Assembly: GCA_021647145.1 (NCBI GenBank)
Contig: JAKIVF010000112.1
Location: forward strand, 1-11,013
From: Methylococcaceae bacterium
GTDB taxonomy: Bacteria > Pseudomonadota > Gammaproteobacteria > Methylococcales > Methylomonadaceae
Direction of reading: 5' to 3'
Length of the DNA stretch: 11,013 bases
Shown here one piece after another: positions 1-5,540 of this stretch. The notes under the pieces are model-generated. The model was not told where the DNA came from and did not search any database. It saw only the letters and a program-made list of their open reading frames with translations. The translations under genes were made by a program, and so were the position numbers. Numbering within the stretch: the first letter of the stretch is position 1; each line of letters begins with the position of its first letter.

Positions 1-1532
1 CCGATGTCGGGCATGACCGCACAGAACACGTCAAAAATAATGAAACCATCACCATCGACAATGATCGGCTGGAAAACGTCAAACACAATGAAACCATCAC
101 CATTGACAATGACCGCACCGAAACCGTAAAACACGATGAACGTATCACCATTGATAATGACCGGATAGAACTGGTTAAAAACGATGAAACTGTCACCGTT
201 GAAAACGATCAGCACATCGTGGTTAAAAACAACCAGTATGAAGATGTAGAGGGCGACAAACACAACAAAGTCAGAGGCGACCGGCTAGAAAAAATAACCG
301 GCAGCAGTCATTTAAAAATCACCGGCAGTCAGAACGAAGAGATCACAAGCTCTGTCTCGCGTGATACAAAAATGAACGTGCAGGAAAAGATGGGCATGAA
401 GTATGCTGTGGATGCAGGGACGGAAATCCATATCAAAGCAGGACTGAGTGCAGTAATTGAAGCCAATGTCAGTATTACCCTGCAATGCAATGCAAGTATG
501 ATTAATATCAATCCTGCCGGGGTGTTTATAGATGGCCCGATTGTGCTGATTAAAAGCGGTGCATTAGCTGTGCCTGGCTCAGGCAGTAACCCAAGCAGTG
601 CAAGCAATGCGCAAGGGGCTAATAAGGCGGTCAGCCGTGATAACCCGAATACTGAGGATATTGAGTATGACGGCACCATAGGCGGCGATAATGCACGTCA
701 TCCACTGGAAACCGAAGCTGCACCGCCTGCGATTGAAGGTGATGCGGGGATTGATGTGTTTGAGTGGGATAGCAAAGAACCTCCCGAAGCAGAAGATACA
801 GGAAAAGCCCAGTGCCTGACTGATGCGGCAAGTAATGCAAGTGCATTTGTGCAGAAAGCACCACCTTTCATGCCATTCCCCTTTGGATTTTTCTTTGACT
901 CCAAGCAGAGTCCACATAGTGAATTTAATGAACATCCTGGAAATCAATCAAAAAAAACCACCATTGAAGAAGAAAGGAAATTGATAAAAGAAGCTCATGA
1001 ACAAGCTAAACCAATGATTGATTCGGCCATTGATAGTCTCGAGAAAGCAAAGTCAACGAAAAACAGACGTGTTAGAAATTATTTTGGTATTTACGGGACA
1101 ACAGATGAAGACAAGGGAAAGCTTGATAAATTGATTCTTAACTACCAATCAATAAAATTAGGTCTGGATGAAATAGATTATAAAGTTGAATATAACTATG
1201 ATGGAAGATTGATAGCAAAAGGTGAATCTATTGGAATAAATCATCCTGCTTTTGCGGAGGGCAATACTATTATGAATAAAGAAAGATACAAAGAGTTTAT
1301 TCCTGACGATAAAACTGTGCATATTGTATTCCCTGCATTTTCAATGGGATCATTTAATAATACAGATAGAGCAAGGACTATAATTCATGAATTAGCTCAC
1401 ATAAAAATACATACGGTTGATTATGCGTATGCTCATGTCTTTGAAGCTATAGATACCCTTTCTCATGGAAAAAAAATACGTAATTCTGGTAGTTATGGGG
1501 CGTTTGCTACTCTAAGTCACTTTGATCCATGA
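1..1532 (+). CDS. vgrG: T6SS spike VgrG with C-terminal M35-like metallopeptidase effector domain (5' truncated)
   Basis: The frame is open from the left edge (first whole codon at 3), so the true start lies outside the window and the internal GTG at 219 is not it. Bases 3 to about 330 encode an octad-type beta-helix (T-I-T-I-D-N-D-R repeats), followed by the usual VgrG core end near 500-580 (MININPAGVFIDGP, then LIKSGA). A low-complexity linker follows at about 580-930. The last ~190 codons resemble the M35/lysine-specific metalloendopeptidase group: RNYFGIYG near 1075, the zinc motif HELAH at 1386-1400, then HTVDYAYA with the probable third ligand Asp at 1419-1421, and NSGSYGAF near 1483, equivalent to the family's NADSY motif. 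The product is probably fired on the T6SS needle and cleaves proteins in the target cell. G+C falls from 31 of 60 bases at 541-600 to 15 of 60 at 1141-1200, suggesting the toxin tip was acquired separately. Family identity is from memory of motifs, not from a search. Confidence 0.88.
   Translation, partial: DVGHDRTEHVKNNETITIDNDRLENVKHNETITIDNDRTETVKHDERITIDNDRIELVKNDETVTVENDQHIVVKNNQYEDVEGDKHNKVRGDRLEKITGSSHLKITGSQNEEITSSVSRDTKMNVQEKMGMKYAVDAGTEIHIKAGLSAVIEANVSITLQCNASMININPAGVFIDGPIVLIKSGALAVPGSGSNPSSASNAQGANKAVSRDNPNTEDIEYDGTIGGDNARHPLETEAAPPAIEGDAGIDVFEWDSKEPPEAEDTGKAQCLTDAASNASAFVQKAPPFMPFPFGFFFDSKQSPHSEFNEHPGNQSKKTTIEEERKLIKEAHEQAKPMIDSAIDSLEKAKSTKNRRVRNYFGIYGTTDEDKGKLDKLILNYQSIKLGLDEIDYKVEYNYDGRLIAKGESIGINHPAFAEGNTIMNKERYKEFIPDDKTVHIVFPAFSMGSFNNTDRARTIIHELAHIKIHTVDYAYAHVFEAIDTLSHGKKIRNSGSYGAFATLSHFDP
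39..278 (+). repeat. 48-base tandem repeats encoding the VgrG beta-helix spike
   Basis: Five consecutive 48-base units (39-86, 87-134, 135-182, 183-230, 231-278) encode 16-residue repeats. The first reads NETITIDNDRLENVKH, the next two are near copies, and the last two are increasingly diverged. Each unit is two octads of the type known from the gp5-like trimeric spike. The high DNA identity of the first units suggests recent duplication, or slippage that changes spike length. The array may extend left of the window. Confidence 0.85.
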
Positions 1533-1856
1533 GCACTAGTCGAAAGATCAATTTTTCCACAATATTAAAATTTACACAGTATTTTTTTAAAGTCATTATC
1601 AATTTAGTTGGTTTCAGAATATGAATCTTTATATATTAATAGTTTCAAAAGTATTCGCAGTATAAACTTTGCTTGAAATACTGATACTTCGGCTAGTGAT
1701 AATGCGAAAACTTATGGAACTATTTAATACTTGGCGGAAGCTTATAAATAACCAGATAGTACAAAATGGATAAATAGTTGCATCATTCTATCTGTTGATA
1801 GCTGATGGAGAGTATTTCATTTTTTTATTCGTCCCGTAGAAAAAACAAAACCAATA
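1533..1856. other. Gap between vgrG and the adaptor gene, AT-rich, possible decayed effector tail
   Basis: No intact gene is visible in this 324-base AT-rich stretch. In the vgrG frame, bases 1692-1724 read ASDNAKTYGTI, then a stop at 1725-1727, then YLAEAYK (1728-1748), a second stop, and PDSTKW. This loosely echoes the NADSY-type end motif of M35 peptidases and the intact NSGSYGAFATL end of the upstream VgrG, so it may be a displaced and decayed toxin tail. A second frame is also open for about 30 codons across the same bases, so the resemblance could be chance. A 5-bp hairpin (CTATC/GATAG, loop of 4) lies at 1788-1801. There is no convincing immunity gene for the metallopeptidase, no clear terminator, and no clear Shine-Dalgarno sequence before the gene at 1857. 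Confidence 0.4.
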
Positions 1857-2795
1857 ATGACAAACAACCTAAAGAAAACAAAATCAGGGCTCTTTATCAC
1901 GATTAAGTCGGTAAGCCATCCTCAGGCAATGCCGCCAATAACAGTGGAATCAGGTCAAACACGGGTATTTGGTCAAGAAACAGGAGTTGATGTTTCTCTA
2001 CCAGAGGGTGAATCACTTTTGCCAAAACACTTTAGCATCAGTTGCTACGAGGGTTTTTGTCAGCTTACCCTACTTGATCCGCGAGGTTCTCTGCTCTTAA
2101 ATAATCAACCCATCACCTCGGTGCGATTAGCCAATCATGATCGGATTCAGGCGGGAGGAGCTATCTTTCAAATTTCGTTGGAAGACAGGGAGAGCTTGCG
2201 TAAAACAGTCTTAAGTTGTTTACAAAAACAAGTAAAACCGTTGTATGCCATTGTTGATGCCGCACAGGATGAAACTATCTTTGATCTGTTAAAGCAATAT
2301 CCTGACACACGACAACAATGTTTGTTTGAGGGCCAAACCGGTAAAAAGGTCGCGACTGCCTCTCCCTATCTGGTGCAATTCAATTCTGCGGATGATCCCT
2401 TACTGGAACAACTGGTCATGCAGGGTTGGGGTAAAAACTGGTGTGTTTACATTAATGAACCGGAATCTTTTGCAACGATTTATCGTCACCTTCGCCAATG
2501 TTTGCGGGTTAAGGGAGAAGACGGTTATATGCTGTTCCGGTTTTATGATCCTCGGGTGTTTATGAAGATGATTCCCAGCTTTAATCCTGAACAGGTAAAC
2601 ACTTTTCTGGGGCCGATTGAGTTTTATCTGATAGAAGACCCAGTAACACAACAAGTCATGCGTTGTCAGGTATTAAATAAACGAATGATTATCCAGCCTG
2701 AAACCGAAGAAGGATACCTGCGAGTACCTTACAGGGATTTTCCGGACAGAACGACGGCATTACACCAAAGTCCAGCCACCATTAACAGAAGATAG
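1857..2795 (+). CDS. FHA-DUF4123 fusion, T6SS effector adaptor/chaperone
   Basis: DUF4123 proteins (Tap/TEC) are known cytoplasmic adaptors that load an effector onto its VgrG. The DUF4123 part spans about residues 128-255: LYAIVDAAQD at 129-138, GWGKNWCVYI at 190-199, then LFRFYDPRVF at 226-235 and a GPIEF strand near 252. Residues ~15-108 look like a forkhead-associated (FHA) beta-sandwich ending in NHDRIQAGGAIFQI. The FHA phosphothreonine-binding residues appear lost: the usual GR is GQ at 39-40, and the usual S-R-x-H is L-P-K-H at 55-58. The domain may therefore bind protein without phosphorylation. The gene is seven bases upstream of the helper gene, and the order vgrG, adaptor, helper, effector, immunity fits loading of the effector at 3210. 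The start is the first ATG of the frame and has a poor ribosome site. Confidence 0.85.
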   Translation: MTNNLKKTKSGLFITIKSVSHPQAMPPITVESGQTRVFGQETGVDVSLPEGESLLPKHFSISCYEGFCQLTLLDPRGSLLLNNQPITSVRLANHDRIQAGGAIFQISLEDRESLRKTVLSCLQKQVKPLYAIVDAAQDETIFDLLKQYPDTRQQCLFEGQTGKKVATASPYLVQFNSADDPLLEQLVMQGWGKNWCVYINEPESFATIYRHLRQCLRVKGEDGYMLFRFYDPRVFMKMIPSFNPEQVNTFLGPIEFYLIEDPVTQQVMRCQVLNKRMIIQPETEEGYLRVPYRDFPDRTTALHQSPATINRR

Positions 2796-2802
2796 GATCA
2801 TT

Positions 2803-3204
2803 ATGTTAGAGATCAATCAGGAACAAATGGTAATAGCGAATGATATCGCTCGGGATAATTTTCATCAGCGAGTGCGGGATTATGTGCGCGAGAAATTGCC
2901 CAGAGAAACCAATAATTACGATAATACACAATTAATTGAGCTAATCAAGCGACAAGATAAGATAGCTGTTGAACATGATATTAAAACCGAACTGGGTATT
3001 GTTCAGTGGGTCTGTCTAAGTTTAGGCTTGGGAGAAGACTTTTTTCAGCAAGATGAAATAAAAAATATCTTCGACCCTCCAGGTGAACTTCCTGCGGAAA
3101 CGAGATTAACGCTTTATATAGAACACATCAACGCAGTGGAGAAAAATCCGAATGCACGGATTGAAGATATCCTCCTTAAACATGGCTACATTGTAGAGAG
3201 GTAA
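2803..3204 (+). CDS. Small helper protein found beside DUF4123 adaptors
   Basis: This is a 133-residue soluble protein, largely helical by composition, without signal peptide or membrane segment. Its build matches the short proteins that commonly follow DUF4123 genes in T6SS effector islands: an N-terminal charged helix (FHQRVRDYVREKLP, 21-34), a central IVQWVCLSLGLGEDFF segment (66-81), and a C-terminal helix. I recognise this from context and overall pattern and know no established function. It probably assists the adaptor or the effector during loading. The ribosome site is good (AGGAT about six bases before the ATG), and gaps of seven and five bases to its neighbours indicate a single transcript. 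Confidence 0.7.
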   Translation: MLEINQEQMVIANDIARDNFHQRVRDYVREKLPRETNNYDNTQLIELIKRQDKIAVEHDIKTELGIVQWVCLSLGLGEDFFQQDEIKNIFDPPGELPAETRLTLYIEHINAVEKNPNARIEDILLKHGYIVER

Positions 3205-3209
3205 ATAAT

Positions 3210-3851
3210 ATGGCTGTAGTAGCTGTACCTATAGTAATTCGTGGTGCCATTGGCATTGCGGCAATCTGGGCAATCAAAAATATGCAGGAGGCACTTTCTA
3301 AACATGAAGGTCCTTTGTTTCCAAGCAGAACAGAATATCCTGCTGATCCACCGGAATTTCCTAATCAGACGGAATATCCGGCTGATCCGCCTGTTATACC
3401 TGGTCGTACGGAATATCCTGCCGATCCACCAGTAATACCAGATCGTACAGAATACCCCTCGGCTTCGGATGCGGCTTTAGGGGGCAGCACGGAGTTTCCA
3501 GCTACGGAACCTTGTGGCGTATTGGACTGTTCTACTGTGTATAATATGGAAGGGGAAGAAACGGAAAAAGGGATATTTGAAGCCAATCCAAAGCATGGCA
3601 ATACACAGAGAGGAAATGCTAGCCCAGAGCCTACTAATCCACAAAAAACTTTGGATGATTCAATAGAATTACCAGGAAATACTACTAGAAGAGTTGCTGT
3701 CGATAAAGAGACAGGGGAATTTGTGGTGTTTGATGAACATTTACCTGGAAAATTTCATGGCCACACTAGAAAATGGGAAGAGTTAGATCAAACGATGCAA
3801 GCCACTCTTCGGAAAGAAGGACTAGTTACTAAAAAAGGCAAAATAAAATAA
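3210..3851 (+). CDS. Putative T6SS cargo effector: hydrophobic N-terminus, proline-rich repeats, C-terminal toxin domain
   Basis: The 213-residue protein has three parts. Residues 2-22 are hydrophobic (AVVAVPIVIRGAIGIAAIWA) and could be a membrane-crossing or chaperone-bound segment. Residues 40-83 hold three 13-residue repeats (RTEYPADPPVIPG type) plus a partial one, and STEFP at 93-97 is a degenerate relative. From about residue 123 the sequence switches to a compact C-terminal domain: FEANPKHGN near 123-131, RRVAVDKETGEFVVFD at 160-175, FHGHTRKWEEL at 182-192, and a terminal KKGKIK. This resembles, from memory, the C-terminal toxin domains of Rhs and CdiA-type polymorphic toxins, probably nucleases with His residues in FHGH as candidate catalytic groups. 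The exact family is not certain. No PAAR or Rhs repeats are present. G+C falls from 33 of 60 at 3481-3540 to 23 of 60 at 3661-3720. The toxin stop overlaps the next ATG. Confidence 0.72.
   Translation: MAVVAVPIVIRGAIGIAAIWAIKNMQEALSKHEGPLFPSRTEYPADPPEFPNQTEYPADPPVIPGRTEYPADPPVIPDRTEYPSASDAALGGSTEFPATEPCGVLDCSTVYNMEGEETEKGIFEANPKHGNTQRGNASPEPTNPQKTLDDSIELPGNTTRRVAVDKETGEFVVFDEHLPGKFHGHTRKWEELDQTMQATLRKEGLVTKKGKIK
3327..3443 (+). repeat. Three 39-base tandem repeats encoding TEYPADPP units
   Basis: Units at 3327-3365, 3366-3404 and 3405-3443 each encode 13 residues of the pattern (R/Q)TEYPADPP(E/V)(F/I)P plus one variable residue. A truncated fourth unit (RTEYP) follows at 3444-3458. Third-codon positions differ between units while the amino acids hold, so the protein repeat appears to be under selection rather than just a fresh duplication. 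It lies between the hydrophobic N-terminus and the toxin domain of the effector and is likely an extended linker or a docking motif. Confidence 0.85.
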
Positions 3852-4195
3852 TGATATACGAACAATTACCAAAAATTACTAAAGAAGAAGCCGAAGCAAA
3901 ACTTAAAGTTACTTATGGTGAAGAACTGTGTCTATTGCTTCTTAGTATTTATGAGATTGAAGATTGGAAGTGGGTTCAAGATACTTACATTCATTATGTA
4001 ACAAATGAAGACAAATGGGTTGCATCTGCTGCGATAACGGGACTTGGTCATCTTGCAAGAATCACAGACGAACTTGAGAATGGTAAGGTTCTTGATGTTC
4101 TTGAAGGTGTGTCTAGCTCTAATCCAGAATTAGAAGGAAAAGTAAGTGATGCTATTAATGATATAAACATGTTTTCTAAAAGCTCTAGCTCGTAG
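3851..4195 (+). CDS. Putative immunity protein for the upstream toxin
   Basis: This 114-residue acidic, helical, cytoplasmic protein has no signal peptide. Its ATG shares the final A of the toxin's TAA stop (TAATG at 3849-3853), a typical sign of translational coupling between a toxin and its antidote. Residues 36-71 (IEDWKWVQDTYIHYV, then KWVASAAITGLGHLARI) resemble a HEAT-type helical repeat, a fold known in several immunity proteins, and the acidic C-terminal helix around 93-108 could cover a basic toxin surface. Being the last gene of the T6SS transcript and lacking export signals suggests that it neutralises a toxin acting in the cytoplasm. The role rests mainly on position and overlap. 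Confidence 0.72.
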   Translation: MIYEQLPKITKEEAEAKLKVTYGEELCLLLLSIYEIEDWKWVQDTYIHYVTNEDKWVASAAITGLGHLARITDELENGKVLDVLEGVSSSNPELEGKVSDAINDINMFSKSSSS

Positions 4196-4202
4196 GACGT
4201 AA

Positions 4203-4229
4203 GCCGGATGAGCGGTAGCGTTATCCGGC
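4203..4229. repeat. REP-like palindrome / possible terminator after the immunity gene
   Basis: GCCGGAT at 4203-4209 pairs perfectly with ATCCGGC at 4223-4229 around a 13-base loop, eight bases after the immunity stop codon. A short outer pairing (GTAG at 4192-4195 with CTAC at 4235-4238) frames it, and TTTT follows at 4231-4234. It resembles the GCCGGAT/ATCCGGC arms of enterobacterial REP elements and may end transcription of the T6SS module. The T-run is short, so an intrinsic terminator is possible but not certain. Confidence 0.6.
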
Positions 4230-4258
4230 ATTTTCTACAAATATTATTCTACTTTTTC

Positions 4259-4283
4259 GAGGGCGTTCAAAATTCTGTGTCAG
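4259..4283. mobile_element. Probable terminal inverted repeat of an IS256-family remnant
   Basis: The sequence GAGGGCGTTC, followed by AAAATTCTGTGTCAG, has the look of an IS256-family (Mutator-type) element end. It lies where the right end should be for the transposase fragment at 4401-4553 on the minus strand, about 118 bases beyond its stop. No matching inverted copy is visible on the other side, which agrees with a truncated insertion. The assignment is from memory of element ends. Confidence 0.45.
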
Positions 4284-4400
4284 TAAAATTAGCGCCTAAC
4301 GCGCTTCGCTTGTTTGCCAGATAAAATACCTGTTGAACCTGCTCTTTCAGAGCAGAACCTACAGCCATTTTTTATGGCTTGATGAGAGTCGGCACGATAC

Positions 4401-4553
4401 TCAGATATCAAGTACACGATCCAACCGACCTTCAAAATAAATAGCCAATTGAGACAATGCCAATGACCAATTAGGGATTGGCATTGACCATTTCCTAGTG
4501 GCATTTAATATGCCAGCATAGAGTGATGTGTCACTACAGATGACTAGGCAGAA
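4401..4553 (-). pseudogene. C-terminal remnant of an IS256-family transposase
   Basis: Reading the minus strand from 4553 to the stop at 4401-4403 gives 50 open codons, ending in a pattern typical of IS256-family transposase C-termini: SLYAGILNATRKWSMPIPNW, then ALSQLAIYFEGRLD. The family pattern is YLAI-NA-KKW-MPI-NW, then AL-QFAI-FEDRL. A stop codon at 4554-4556 and the absence of upstream transposase sequence, including the DDE region and the TTNAIESLN motif, show that only the tail survives. A longer overlapping frame on the same strand (4289-4504) is the wrong frame of this remnant. It marks a past insertion between the T6SS module and the radical SAM operon. Confidence 0.68.
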
Positions 4554-4601
4554 TCACAGTTTTAGCTTTATCAAGGATGAAATGCTCTATTTTGATTGAT
4601 T

Positions 4602-5540
4602 TTAAATTTTTTTCTTATCTTTCAAATTTTTAAGTATTTCTTCTAACGGTACAAGATTCATCCTAACCCTAAACAAAACATCATGGTTATGCATTAACCC
4701 ATAACAGTCATATGTTCGAAGCATTATATTGGTTTGGTTCAACGTATTTGTGCATGTTTCTGGATGCTGTTTTACCAAAATATAAAGTTTGTCATCGTTT
4801 TTTAGACGCTTCAAATGTTGCCGGTCAACTGAAATTTCATGTGAAGTATAGACCATCGGGTTTCGTTTAAAATCATGGTTTTCTAATTGTGCTTTTTCTA
4901 GTAAAGCTCCAGATGCAAGGCTACAGGGGAATATTTCAGGGTAATCTTCAATATGGTTTAGTTCGTCAAAATAATCGGATTGTTCCGCTAGTGAACCTGA
5001 TAGAAAATTTTTCGCATTACCATTATGTAGAAATTTTCGTTTAAGAAAATAATCAGTTCCGGGAATGATTGTTTTGTCAGGAATAACATTTAAATTTGGT
5101 AATTTATTAAATGTAGCATTCCCTAAAAACAAAGGAGCTTGAGTTTCTTTTTTAAAGCCTAATAAAATAGTCTTTCCTTCTGATTTAATAGCAACGCGAT
5201 TGCCTAGCGTTAAGTGAGGAATAGTCTTAATAAGTGTCTTTTTTATTTCTAATTGAAAAGAACATGAGGGTCTCAATGCATTAACAAATGTGATTTGGTA
5301 GTTACTAAAACGTAAATTATTTTCTGAAATAATCTGGTTTTCATAATTTGCTGTTCTATACAAACGAATTTGATATTCAACGAGTGTGTTCAGTTGATAG
5401 CCGAGAACGATAGGGCCTTTAAATGGGTTATGATTAATCTGTAACCACTTATGTTTGTCATGAAATAAATTAAAGTCATCAGAGGCATTTCGGGCAACTT
5501 CTATATGGATTTGATCAAAAGTAAATGATTGTATTTTCAT
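4602..5540 (-). CDS. Double hot-dog protein, MaoC/PhaJ-like, partner of the radical SAM enzyme
   Basis: This 312-residue soluble protein has the layout of two fused hot-dog domains. The first (about 5-140) carries ASDDFNLFHD at 19-28, matching the S-x-D-F-N-x-x-H motif of MaoC/PhaJ-type (R)-enoyl-CoA hydratases; Asp22 and His27 have the spacing of the PhaJ catalytic pair. GPIVLGYQL at 42-50 fits the following hot-dog helix. The second half (about 160-300) contains FPCSLASGALLE at 204-215 and YTSHEISVDRQ at 231-241 but no second dyad. The likely substrate is an acyl thioester or similar lipid intermediate, acted on as dehydratase, hydratase or thioesterase. Its ATG overlaps the radical SAM stop (ATGA at 5537-5540), so the two are translationally coupled. 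The fold assignment is by motif only; I do not recognise a named family. Confidence 0.6.
   Translation of the reverse strand: MKIQSFTFDQIHIEVARNASDDFNLFHDKHKWLQINHNPFKGPIVLGYQLNTLVEYQIRLYRTANYENQIISENNLRFSNYQITFVNALRPSCSFQLEIKKTLIKTIPHLTLGNRVAIKSEGKTILLGFKKETQAPLFLGNATFNKLPNLNVIPDKTIIPGTDYFLKRKFLHNGNAKNFLSGSLAEQSDYFDELNHIEDYPEIFPCSLASGALLEKAQLENHDFKRNPMVYTSHEISVDRQHLKRLKNDDKLYILVKQHPETCTNTLNQTNIMLRTYDCYGLMHNHDVLFRVRMNLVPLEEILKNLKDKKKI

Noticed and set aside
219..221. GTG as the start of the first gene
   Set aside because: The same frame is open back to the left edge and encodes the same VgrG repeats, so the gene simply starts outside the window.
39..278. CRISPR array or minisatellite
   Set aside because: The 48-base units are contiguous, coding and in frame with a VgrG beta-helix; there are no spacers.
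329..947. Several open frames on the minus strand opposite vgrG
   Set aside because: They lie antisense to a well-supported gene, overlap each other and show no recognisable domains.
3365..3601. 78-codon minus-strand frame with GITGGSAGYSV repeats
   Set aside because: It is the antisense reading of the TEYPADPP repeats; the sense frame has domains, a ribosome site and operon context.
4289..4504. 71-codon minus-strand gene after the T6SS module
   Set aside because: It reads the transposase remnant in the wrong frame; the frame ending at 4401 gives the recognisable IS256 pattern.
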